Positions 17,871-25,750 of a DNA stretch of 43,902 bases are shown here, one piece after another (position 1 is the stretch's first letter; every line of letters starts with the position of its first letter). This DNA is from CAG-1000 sp964545285. GTDB taxonomy: Bacteria; Bacillota_I; Bacilli_A; RF39; UBA660. The stretch is from assembly GCA_964545285.1 (NCBI GenBank), contig CAZJEW010000007.1, forward strand, positions 1 to 43,902. Direction: 5' to 3'. The notes under the pieces are model-generated. The model was not told the origin of the DNA. It did not search any database and saw only the letters and a program-made list of their open reading frames with translations. Made by a program: the position numbers and the translations under genes.

Positions 17871-18430
17871 GATGTCATCACCGTCCCAAATGTAGTGGTA
17901 TCTCCACCATTCATAAACCCATCTATTAATGTTCTTAAGTCATCATTACTAGTTTGAGCAGATTGAAGACCAGCACCAGCCAATCCTGAAACAAGATTTT
18001 GAATTCTTTTTTGAATCATCTCAGGTCTCTTATCTTTAAATAATATAAAATATTCAGTATCAGTCACATTAACTTCTTTACTCATAAATAAATTAGCTTT
18101 ATCAATATCCTCTCTAACCATTTTTCTAATAGCAGGTATTTGAACAGAATTAAATAATAATTTAAGTTGAGATAAATACATATTAATATCTACAGGTCTA
18201 TCAGCAACAATTAACCAAAATTCATAATCCAAAGTATTATAGAAATTTCTTAAATTAAATATCGCATTATTTTGAGAATCATAATCTAATATAAATATAT
18301 TTCTAGGATTAACTTTAACTCCAGTTACTCTTGAACCATTATCTAAGATTATTTCTCCATTTTGAATACCTCTAATTGGCAACCAATTTTCAGCATATTT
18401 TTGTGCTTTTACATCAACTTTTCTTTTCAT
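17867..18430 (-). CDS. VirB4 N-terminal domain protein (TrsD/TraD-like)
   Basis: About 187-194 residues, soluble. The sequence YNTLDYEFWLIVADRPVDIN, then MYLSQLKLLF, VREDIDKANLF and TEYFILFKDKRP follows the pattern of the N-terminal domain of VirB4/TraC proteins (a CagE-TrbE-like region that binds the inner-membrane parts). Three in-frame starts are possible: ATG 18430 with GGAG three bases upstream, ATG 18442 with GGTG eight bases upstream, and GTG 18451. All overlap the end of the PrgI-like gene, so translation is coupled on both sides. The C-terminus is Gly/Thr/Ser rich (GGDTTTFGTVMTS), as expected of a linker end. Confidence 0.75.
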   Translation of the reverse strand: MKRKVDVKAQKYAENWLPIRGIQNGEIILDNGSRVTGVKVNPRNIFILDYDSQNNAIFNLRNFYNTLDYEFWLIVADRPVDINMYLSQLKLLFNSVQIPAIRKMVREDIDKANLFMSKEVNVTDTEYFILFKDKRPEMIQKRIQNLVSGLAGAGLQSAQTSNDDLRTLIDGFMNGGDTTTFGTVMTS

Positions 18431-18737
18431 CGTCTCCGACATACCACGCACACCATCCTCTCCATAAATATTTACTTTGTGTTGTATAGAATAAATACAT
18501 TTCTGTTAAAAATACAAGTCCATTATGATAATAAGCAATTGGCATTACCAGCAATAACGCAATCATAACTGGAGATAACTTAATAACTAACTCAGCAATT
18601 GTATCTCCTTCAAATACAAGCATCATTACTAAAGAAATGCCTGCACCAACAAGTAGAATTGCCAAATCTATAGGTCTAAAAACATTAAATATTAATTGAC
18701 CTTTTTTCGAGTTTGCTGGTATTAAATATTCATCCAT
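18414..18737 (-). CDS. prgI: PrgI family T4SS membrane protein
   Basis: 107 residues: a short N-terminal segment (DEYLIPANSKKGQLIFNVFRPIDL), two membrane helices (about 23-43 and 54-71), then a cytosolic tail with aromatic FLTEMYLFYTTQSKYLWRGW. This is the PrgI/TcpE-type small inner-membrane protein found in Gram-positive conjugation systems, filling the VirB3 position next to VirB4. AAGGAG precedes the ATG. Its last 17 or more bases overlap the VirB4 N-domain gene. Confidence 0.85.
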   Translation of the reverse strand: MDEYLIPANSKKGQLIFNVFRPIDLAILLVGAGISLVMMLVFEGDTIAELVIKLSPVMIALLLVMPIAYYHNGLVFLTEMYLFYTTQSKYLWRGWCAWYVGDDEKKS

Positions 18738-18756
18738 ATCTATTCAACTCCTTTCA

Positions 18757-20673
18757 TTATTTGTGTAATATTCCTTTCTCTTTTGCTTTTTCACGTTTTG
18801 TAATAACTTTTGATTCTTCATTCTTTCTAGCAGAAGATTCTGCTATGCTCTTATCATTATCAAGAGTTTTAGTTTGTTCATCTCTATAAGTTCCAGCTAC
18901 GAATGTACCATCAGATTTCTTAGTTAACGTACGATCCATTTCAGTTGTGTAAATACTATCTGCTTCAGTTTCGATGTCTCTATTACGCTTATTATAAGCC
19001 TCAAATGCTGAAGCATATGCAACATCATCGCCACTCTTTTCAGCCTGTGCCATTTTGAATTTTGCTTGTGATAGTGTTGTATCTTCTGCTTTCATTCTTT
19101 GTGCTAAATCTGATGAGCTTGTTACGCCTTGATATGATCTTCCTGAAGCAGCACGCAAAGTAGATCCTCTTTTAATCTTATCCGCTGCATCGGCATGACG
19201 TGCCCTAATACTTGCATTTTGTTCTTGAAGTTTTTGAATCTTGTCATCCTCACCTTCAACAACTTTTTTATGTTTAGAAATATCTCTATCTAACCCAGCA
19301 TTTCTTACTTCATTCAATCCAAGTCCTTGCATTCCTTTATTTAAGCCATATCCAAGAAGGCCACCTTTTGATTTACCAACTTCTTTTCCTGTATCAGACG
19401 CACTTTTTACACTTTCAGAAATCTTTTTACCTTTTTCACCATTGTATGCGCCATTAGCTGCACCAGCAAGTGCTCCACCAAATCCACCAGAAACACCACC
19501 TGCAACTGCGCCACCAACCATTCCGCCAAAGAATTTTCCGAAGCTTCCTTTTCCTGTATCAGGTATTTTATCACCAAATATTTTCTTCAAGAAATCTGGT
19601 AATGTATTTACAAATCTAAATCCTGCTACAATCACTATTATAATTACTAGAGTTTTTGTAAAAAAAGAAATATTAGTATATCCTTCACCAAATAAGCTTG
19701 TATTAGTTCCTGTTCCCATTATTTGCTGGTAGAAAGAAGCTATAAAACCAACAACTATATAAAGTGAAGCTGTCCGAATAAATACTTCAATAATAGTAGC
19801 AATTAATAAATCACAATATTTTTTAAACATTCCACCACTAACACCATCTGAAACTATACTTATTATAGGAATAGGAGCAATAATTTGTAATACTGTTAGT
19901 TTAAACATCCTTACTCCAACCTCTAAAGCTATTTTGACAATACTATAAATCAAATAGAATCCCATAATTCCACTTAAAACAGGATAACGATATTGAACAG
20001 TTCTACCTATATCATCATCTAATTCTGTTATTTTCATCAAATCAAAATCATCATCTTTTTCCACACCATTAGATGTATCACTTGCAGTAAGTATTTCATC
20101 GTAAATTTTTTCAGCTTCTTTTGAATTTGAATTAGGATCAGAATGAAGAAACATATTTAGTGTAGTTATTGCTAAATATTTTCCAAAATTATCCGCTTTA
20201 CCAATCGATGAATTAGATCCAAATACAAATCTTGCAATTAAACCACTTTTGTCTGATGGAGAATCTAACACCCTAAAATCACCTTCAGATATGCTGCCTA
20301 ACATTAGCATAGAAATATCATTTGCTAAACTGAATACGAATCCATAAATTCCAAGAATTCCAGCAGCAACTAACAAATTTATTACTAAAGCTTTTCCTCC
20401 AACTTTACCATCATTTATTTTTTCCGGGTTTACTAGATATGACATTAATGCACATCCCATTTTAAACATTATAAATACCATTATTAAAGCTTTAATTCTA
20501 TCTATTAATGGTTCCATCATATTATATAATACATTGTAATTTAATTGTGTCATGATTATAAATAGTTTATATGAATATGCAACAAGTGAATAAATAATTC
20601 CATCTATAAAAAGAAGAAAATGATAAATTGGATTTGACAACCAACTACCAAAAGTAATTAATGATCCTAACAT
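18757..20673 (-). CDS. VirB6/TrbL-like polytopic T4SS channel protein
   Basis: 638 residues. Residues 1-365 hold about six or seven membrane helices (for example ALIMVFIMFKMGCALMSYL, LVINLLVAAGILGIYGFVFS, LVIIIVIVAGFRFVNTLP) with an extracellular loop between about 115 and 230, as in VirB6/TraL channel components. Near 378-410 is a glycine-zipper-like stretch (GGMVGGAVAGGVSGGFGGAL), then a charged, helical, coiled C-terminus to 638 rich in Lys, Glu, Ala and Asp. GGGAG precedes the ATG. It is the first gene of the locus; TATACT (20712-20717 on minus) is a plausible -10. Confidence 0.85.
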   Translation of the reverse strand: MLGSLITFGSWLSNPIYHFLLFIDGIIYSLVAYSYKLFIIMTQLNYNVLYNMMEPLIDRIKALIMVFIMFKMGCALMSYLVNPEKINDGKVGGKALVINLLVAAGILGIYGFVFSLANDISMLMLGSISEGDFRVLDSPSDKSGLIARFVFGSNSSIGKADNFGKYLAITTLNMFLHSDPNSNSKEAEKIYDEILTASDTSNGVEKDDDFDLMKITELDDDIGRTVQYRYPVLSGIMGFYLIYSIVKIALEVGVRMFKLTVLQIIAPIPIISIVSDGVSGGMFKKYCDLLIATIIEVFIRTASLYIVVGFIASFYQQIMGTGTNTSLFGEGYTNISFFTKTLVIIIVIVAGFRFVNTLPDFLKKIFGDKIPDTGKGSFGKFFGGMVGGAVAGGVSGGFGGALAGAANGAYNGEKGKKISESVKSASDTGKEVGKSKGGLLGYGLNKGMQGLGLNEVRNAGLDRDISKHKKVVEGEDDKIQKLQEQNASIRARHADAADKIKRGSTLRAASGRSYQGVTSSSDLAQRMKAEDTTLSQAKFKMAQAEKSGDDVAYASAFEAYNKRNRDIETEADSIYTTEMDRTLTKKSDGTFVAGTYRDEQTKTLDNDKSIAESSARKNEESKVITKREKAKEKGILHK

Positions 20674-20721
20674 AATAATTCTCCCACTCTCATTTATTTT
20701 AATCTAGAATTAGTATAACAT

Positions 20722-20751
20722 AAAAAAAAAATAAATAAAAGTTATTTTATT
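20722..20751 (-). terminator. Weak AT-only terminator upstream of the T4SS locus
   Basis: Minus-strand AATAAAA/TTTTATT stem (20745-20751 with 20734-20740) with a 4-base loop and about ten T residues after it. All pairs are A-T, so efficiency is doubtful. It would end the transcript of the 90-residue gene. Confidence 0.45.
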
Positions 20752-20756
20752 CATTT

Positions 20757-21029
20757 TTATTCTTTTGCATTATTATTAATGCTAGAGATAGTATTATCGT
20801 TGTTATCTACTGGAAAAGAATTAATAATAAGGCTATACTCTTCATCATTGTTAACAGATATATATTCAAAAGAACCATTGTTATTTATAACTTTTACAAT
20901 ATACACATCATTTAAATCATCATCATTATTTATAATGTATAAATAAATATTATTTTCAATTGTAACAACATTTATTATTAAATACTCTCCATTATTAAAT
21001 TTTATTACATCAAACCTTTTATAATTCAT
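20757..21029 (-). CDS. Small acidic beta-rich protein of unknown function
   Basis: 90 residues, no signal peptide. The pattern FDVIKFNNGEYLIINVVTIENNIYLYIIN suggests a small beta-barrel (a KOW/SH3-like domain of the type found in many short Bacillota proteins), followed by an acidic Asn/Asp-rich C-terminus. GGTGAT precedes ATG 21029. It lies between yebC and the T4SS locus, separated by terminators on both sides. I do not recognise the family. Confidence 0.6.
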   Translation of the reverse strand: MNYKRFDVIKFNNGEYLIINVVTIENNIYLYIINNDDDLNDVYIVKVINNNGSFEYISVNNDEEYSLIINSFPVDNNDNTISSINNNAKE

Positions 21030-21054
21030 ATCTTATCACCATATTAATTTTATC

Positions 21055-21096
21055 ATTTATAAAATAAAATGTAAAGTTATTTTATAACTCTACATT
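21055..21096 (-). terminator. Strong intrinsic terminator after yebC
   Basis: Minus-strand 12-bp stem, AATGTAGAGTTA with TAACTTTACATT (21085-21096 with 21068-21079; one G-T pair), loop TAAAA, then TTATTTTAT. The yebC stop codon is in the loop. Confidence 0.85.
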
Positions 21097-21795
21097 ATGA
21101 TATACATTACTAACATCATCAAGTTCATCTAACATATCAAGAAGCCTATTAAATTTTTCTTTTTCTTCAGCAGTTAATGAAACAGAATCTTTTGAAAAAT
21201 AAGATATCTCATCAATTTCAAAAACGATTCCAGGAAAAGTATTTTCAAGTGCTTTTTTGGCGTTATTTAATTCATTTACTTCAGTATATATTACAATAAC
21301 ATCATCTTCAACTTCAATATCATTTACTTCAACATCTGCATTAATTAATGCATCCATTATTTCATCCTCTGTATGATCTTTTACACCAATCACTCCTAAG
21401 TGTTCATACATAAAACTAACTGAACCTTGTGAAGCCATTTTGGCACCACACTTATTAAATACAGTTTTTATAAAGCTAAGAGTTCTATTTGAATTATCTG
21501 TTAAACATTTAATTATTAATGAACTACCACCTTGGGCAAATGCCTCATATTCTACTATATCGTAGCTTTCAACAGCACCCTTCTTAACTTTATCTATATT
21601 TCTATTAATTACTTCAGCAGGTACTTGTTCTCTTTTAGCCTTATCAATTACTCTTCTTAAAGAATCATTGCTATCAGGATCTGGATTACCTTTTGCAGCT
21701 TGATAAATTTCCTTTGCATAGATTGAATATAATTTACTTTTTTTTGCAGCAGTAGCAGCCATTGCCTTTGCTCTTACTTCATGGGCTCTTCCCAT
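21082..21795 (-). CDS. yebC: YebC/PmpR family protein
   Basis: 237 residues, matching the whole family: MGRAHEVRAKAMAATAAKKS (the family start usually GRSKWAN-like or GRAHEVR), then KREQVPAEVINRNIDK, YEAFAQGGSSLIIKCLTDN and the acidic C-terminal domain. Members act as DNA-binding regulators or, in recent work, as factors that relieve ribosome stalling. ATG 21795 has GGAAGTGAT before it; GTG three codons earlier is in the ribosome site. It follows recG by 70 bases, probably in one operon; a strong terminator follows. Confidence 0.92.
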   Translation of the reverse strand: MGRAHEVRAKAMAATAAKKSKLYSIYAKEIYQAAKGNPDPDSNDSLRRVIDKAKREQVPAEVINRNIDKVKKGAVESYDIVEYEAFAQGGSSLIIKCLTDNSNRTLSFIKTVFNKCGAKMASQGSVSFMYEHLGVIGVKDHTEDEIMDALINADVEVNDIEVEDDVIVIYTEVNELNNAKKALENTFPGIVFEIDEISYFSKDSVSLTAEEKEKFNRLLDMLDELDDVSNVYHNVEL

Positions 21796-21865
21796 TTTAA
21801 TCACTTCCTTTTATTTATAACTTTTTCACTAGGATAATGTGTAAATGCAAAACTCCACAAAATTC

Positions 21866-23884
21866 CTAATCCAAATCAGTCAATTCCTTAATTATTTTAG
21901 CATACATTGGATAGTTTTTAAAGTTATTATCTTTATTTTCTTCAAAAAACTCTTTAGAATCGTCTCTAGCTTGTAATAATATTTTTATATCATTATGTAA
22001 ATCAGCTACTTTAAAAACCATATCACCACTTTGTTTAATTCCAAATAAATCCCCTTCTCCTCGCATTTCATAATCTTTTTCAGTTATATAGAATCCATCA
22101 TTACTTTCTTCAAGAACTTTTAATCTTTTACATGATTTACTTCCTATAAGAATGCAGGTTGAATCATATTCATTTCTTCCCACTCTTCCACGTAACTGAT
22201 GAAGTGTAGCTAATCCAAATCTTTCAGCATCAAATATTACCATCATAGTTGCATTTTTAATATCAATTCCAACCTCTATTACTGTTGTAGAAATAAGAAT
22301 ATCAGTTTTTCCGTCTTTAAATTCTTTCATTATTTTGTCTTTATCTTGTTTTGATAATTTTCCATGTAATATTGAACTTTTAATCTTTTTATTAAAATAT
22401 AAATCTATATTTCTTTTAATAGTATTTACTGTTGTTAAATCTAAAGTTTCACTTTCTTCTATTAATGGAGATACAATAAATACTTGATGTTTTTTTTCTA
22501 CCTCTTGTTTCATCATTTCATAAACAGATTCTAATTCTTTCTCTGTTTTAATAATCGTATTAATATCTTTTCTACCAGAAGGTTTTGTTTTAATGTTAGA
22601 TATATCCATATCTCCATATATAGTTAAAGCAAAAGTTCTAGGTATCGGAGTTGCAGACATATATAAAGTATCAGGAAGTAACCCTTTATTTTTTAAACTT
22701 GCTCTTTGATTGACTCCAAATCTATGTTGTTCATCTGTAATAACTAATCCTAACTTTTTAAATTCAACATTATCACTTATTAAAGCATGAGTACCTATAA
22801 TAAAATCAATCTTACCTGCTTTTAACTTTTCAACCACTTCATCTTTTTCTTTTTTCTTCATGCTTCCAATAAGTAGATCTATTCTCATTTTAGTACCAGA
22901 TAATAAATTTCTTATTGTTTCATAATGTTGAATAGCTAGTACTTCAGTAGGAGCCATTAAAGCAGTTTGATATTTCGCTAAAAAGTTAATATATGAAGCA
23001 ATAACTCCAACAACTGTCTTACCACTACCTACATCGCCTTGAAGCATTCTGTTCATTCGTCTACTAGAAGTCATATCCTTATATATTTCTTCAACTGCTG
23101 TATCTTGATCAACAGTTAATTCAAAAGGTAAACTTCTAATAAAATCATTTACATCTTCAGTATCAATATTTCTTAAATATCCCATTTTACTTTCTTTATT
23201 TATATCTTTCAAATAATTAATCTTAAACATAAATTCAAATAATTCCTCATATTTAAGTTTTAATTGAGCTTTTTTAACCTCAGTTTGATCCTTAGGATTA
23301 TGAATGTATTTTACAGCTTCTTTTTTGTCAATAAATTTATATTTTTGATTCAAATATTCTGGTATGTAATCTATATAATTATCATATGCTAATAATACCT
23401 CATCAATATATTTTTTTAATGATTTACTTGTTAATCCGGCTGTTAAGTGATATACACTTTCTATAGAACCTGTTTGTAATTTTTCGAATTTTATATCAGA
23501 TGCAATAATAGTATTTTTAATCTTATCATATTTTCCAAATACAGTTAATGTAGTGCCTGGTTTAATATTCGATTTTAAAAACCCTCTATTAAATATCATT
23601 ATTACAATCATTTTTTTACTAGACATTGCTCTAAAAGTAAGACTAGTCATATTTGCTCTAAATCTTCTTACAAAAGGAATCGAATCAACTATGCATTCAA
23701 CTATAACATTTTCTTTGTCTTGAGATTCTCTTATATCATTTAATACTATTAGATTATGTCTATATGGATAATAGTTAATTAAATCATCTATATTATATAT
23801 ATTAATATTATTTAAATATTGAATTGATTTTGGTCCAAGACCTTTAATATCTTCAAGTTTAGTTATTATGTTTTTCTCTATCAT
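21866..23884 (-). CDS. recG: ATP-dependent DNA helicase RecG
   Basis: 672 residues, normal for RecG, which rewinds stalled forks and branched recombination intermediates. Order of parts: N-terminal wedge/OB region (GLGPKSIQYLNN, then VECIVDSIPFVRRFRANMTS), Walker A LQGDVGSGKTVVG near 286, DEQHRFG near 388, SATPIPRT, and the C-terminal motifs ISTTVIEVGIDIKNATMMVI and QLRGRVGR. AGGGAAC precedes the ATG, and an extended -10 (TGATATAAT at 23909-23917) lies upstream. Confidence 0.95.
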   Translation of the reverse strand: MIEKNIITKLEDIKGLGPKSIQYLNNINIYNIDDLINYYPYRHNLIVLNDIRESQDKENVIVECIVDSIPFVRRFRANMTSLTFRAMSSKKMIVIMIFNRGFLKSNIKPGTTLTVFGKYDKIKNTIIASDIKFEKLQTGSIESVYHLTAGLTSKSLKKYIDEVLLAYDNYIDYIPEYLNQKYKFIDKKEAVKYIHNPKDQTEVKKAQLKLKYEELFEFMFKINYLKDINKESKMGYLRNIDTEDVNDFIRSLPFELTVDQDTAVEEIYKDMTSSRRMNRMLQGDVGSGKTVVGVIASYINFLAKYQTALMAPTEVLAIQHYETIRNLLSGTKMRIDLLIGSMKKKEKDEVVEKLKAGKIDFIIGTHALISDNVEFKKLGLVITDEQHRFGVNQRASLKNKGLLPDTLYMSATPIPRTFALTIYGDMDISNIKTKPSGRKDINTIIKTEKELESVYEMMKQEVEKKHQVFIVSPLIEESETLDLTTVNTIKRNIDLYFNKKIKSSILHGKLSKQDKDKIMKEFKDGKTDILISTTVIEVGIDIKNATMMVIFDAERFGLATLHQLRGRVGRNEYDSTCILIGSKSCKRLKVLEESNDGFYITEKDYEMRGEGDLFGIKQSGDMVFKVADLHNDIKILLQARDDSKEFFEENKDNNFKNYPMYAKIIKELTDLD

Positions 23885-23908
23885 GTTCCCTCCGACAAAT
23901 CTTGCTAT

Positions 23909-23917
23909 ATTATATCA
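23909..23917 (-). promoter_or_regulatory. recG promoter, extended -10
   Basis: TGATATAAT on the minus strand, a full TGnTATAAT extended -10, 25 bases before the recG start. No good -35 is seen 17 bases upstream. The same motif recurs before the NifU-like gene and the last lipoprotein gene. Confidence 0.65.
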
Positions 23918-23966
23918 TAAACAATAATATTTTTCTAGTTATAATTTAACTCTTCTAAAAAAATAT

Positions 23967-23995
23967 TTGAAATTGAATAATAAAAATTATATACT
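23967..23995 (+). promoter_or_regulatory. Sigma-A-type promoter of the pilin-like gene
   Basis: TTGAAA (23967-23972), 17-base spacer, TATACT (23990-23995). The transcript would start near 24002, leaving a short leader with GGAGG at 24011-24015. Confidence 0.75.
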
Positions 23996-24019
23996 AAATA
24001 TATATAGTATGGAGGTATT

Positions 24020-25720
24020 ATAAAAAAAGGATTTACACTAGTAGAATTAATAGCAGTTATTGCTATATTAGCTATATTAGTTGTATTAGCATTACCAAAT
24101 ATTGTTAATTTATTTCAAGGTGCTAAAAAGAAAGTTTTTATTCAATCTTCAAAAGAAGTAATTAATTCTGCAGAAAAATATTATACATCTAAAATCGTAA
24201 GTGACCCAACTTATAATGGTGAAGAATTTGATTTAAGCACAGATGATATATCTAATTTTGTAAGTGGTAATATTCCAGATGAAGGGACATTAACTATAAA
24301 TAACGCTGGAAAAGTATCATTGATTGCTTATGATGAAGAAGAAAAATATTGTGTTACTAAATCATATGATGATAAAGATGTACTGGTATCAGATTATTCA
24401 GGAAGTAATTGTGAAGCAATAGCTTCTTCAACTATATTTTATGTATCAAATAGTGGGAATGATAGTAATAATGGAAGTAAAAGCAATCCATTTAATTCTC
24501 TTTATAAAGCCTATCAAACAGTAGCTTTAAATGGTGGTACTATTAAAGTATTGAATGATATTGAAACTAGTGGATTCACAATGAACTTAAGTAAAAATAT
24601 TAGTATAAAAGGAATTGATGGAATTAAAAAGATTACATTTACAAGTTGTGCAAATTACTGGGCTGAAGGAGACGGAACAATAGTTGCTACTTCAGATAAC
24701 AATAGTACATTAACTTTATTAAATCTAGATTTAGATTTTGCTTGTAGAGGTATAGATTCAATGAATTCAATGAATTTGGTTATTAACAATAGTACATTAA
24801 AAGGTGGTCATTCGTATGACTATGGTGGTGGATGCTTGCAACTATCCAATAATTCTACGACTATTAATAACTCTAATATTACTGATTGTGTGGGAGGATC
24901 TGGAGGAGCCATTGATTTACATAGTGGCTCGCTTGTAATGAATGGAGGCTCTATCACAAATAGTAGAAATAATATTAATAGCGGAGGTGCTGTTGAATTA
25001 TTATCTGATGCCACTTTTAATAATGTTAATTTTTCTGGGAATATTTCCAGTGGTTCAGGAGGAGCAATACATACGAATAATGGTGTGAATCTATATATTA
25101 ACGGCGGAACATTTTCTAATAACAAAGCATATTCAGCAGGTGCTGTATCTGGTAATGGATATTTAAGTGTAAATAATGCAACATTTACAAACAATCAAGC
25201 AATAGGTAATAATAGCGGTTCAGGAGGTGCAATAGATTCTAATGGAATAACATATATTAGTAATTGTACTTTTGAAGGAAATAACACTTCATCATATAAT
25301 GGTGGTGCTATTTATTCAAATAATGATATAACGATTATAGATTCGTTTTTTAACAATAATACATCACATTCATATGGTGGGGCATTATATTTTAATGGTT
25401 CAACATTAAATATTACTAATTCAAGTTTTACAAATAATATAGCTACAGGATTTGGGGGAGCAATATCTACTGTTGGAAATGTTTCATTAAATAATTGTAC
25501 TATCACAGGAAACACTGTTAATAATACAGCATATTCAACTGCTAATGGCGGAGGAATAAATATATCATCTGGAACATTAACATTAAATGGTGGTTTAATT
25601 GATAATAATGTTACAAATAATAATACTGCATCTACTGCAATTTATGCATCAAATTCAGTTGTATTTACAAACAATGGAACTACAATAAATGGAACATGTA
25701 CTAATATAACTTGTAATTAA
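24020..25720 (+). CDS. Type IV prepilin-like N-terminus fused to Pmp-type beta-helix; ATA start
   Basis: About 566 residues. The frame opens after a TAG at 24005 and has no ATG, GTG or TTG until 24320, yet it encodes a perfect class III signal peptide from 24020: KKGFTLVELIAVIAILAILV (cleavage after G, Glu at mature position 5). The codon in the start position is ATA, after GGAGG plus four bases. Residues 30-110 are a short pilin-like helix and strands; from about 140 a right-handed beta-helix follows with seven GGA[IVL] units and FxxN motifs (TFTNNQA, SFTNNIA, TFEGNNT), as in chlamydial Pmp and other adhesin passengers. There is no sortase motif. No pilus assembly genes are in the window. 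A TTG at 24318-24320 would give a truncated product without signal and is unlikely. Confidence 0.8.
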   Translation: MKKGFTLVELIAVIAILAILVVLALPNIVNLFQGAKKKVFIQSSKEVINSAEKYYTSKIVSDPTYNGEEFDLSTDDISNFVSGNIPDEGTLTINNAGKVSLIAYDEEEKYCVTKSYDDKDVLVSDYSGSNCEAIASSTIFYVSNSGNDSNNGSKSNPFNSLYKAYQTVALNGGTIKVLNDIETSGFTMNLSKNISIKGIDGIKKITFTSCANYWAEGDGTIVATSDNNSTLTLLNLDLDFACRGIDSMNSMNLVINNSTLKGGHSYDYGGGCLQLSNNSTTINNSNITDCVGGSGGAIDLHSGSLVMNGGSITNSRNNINSGGAVELLSDATFNNVNFSGNISSGSGGAIHTNNGVNLYINGGTFSNNKAYSAGAVSGNGYLSVNNATFTNNQAIGNNSGSGGAIDSNGITYISNCTFEGNNTSSYNGGAIYSNNDITIIDSFFNNNTSHSYGGALYFNGSTLNITNSSFTNNIATGFGGAISTVGNVSLNNCTITGNTVNNTAYSTANGGGINISSGTLTLNGGLIDNNVTNNNTASTAIYASNSVVFTNNGTTINGTCTNITCN

Positions 25721-25750
25721 AAGCATTGTCATTAGACAATGTTTTTATTT
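25721..25750. terminator. Bidirectional terminator between the two convergent surface genes
   Basis: CATTGTC (25724-25730) and GACAATG (25735-25741) with an ATTA loop; TTTTTATTTT follows on plus and CTTTTAATT on minus. The stop codon of the minus gene is in the loop. Confidence 0.85.

Noticed and set aside
17867..18451. Mycoplasma genetic code (TGA as Trp)
   Set aside because: TGA is the natural end of PrgI-like and VirB4-N genes at sensible overlaps, and Trp is coded by TGG throughout, so code 11 applies.
9000..21060. Integrative element boundaries (att repeats, integrase, tRNA) around the T4SS
   Set aside because: I found no direct repeat pair, integrase, transposase or tRNA on either side.
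24700..25720. Repeat array that could be mistaken for CRISPR or tandem repeats
   Set aside because: The repetition is at protein level (GGAI/FxxN turns), irregular in length, with no fixed DNA repeat and spacer pattern.
24320..25720. TTG 24318-24320 region as the start of the beta-helix gene
   Set aside because: It has no ribosome site and would remove the perfect prepilin signal encoded in the same frame upstream.
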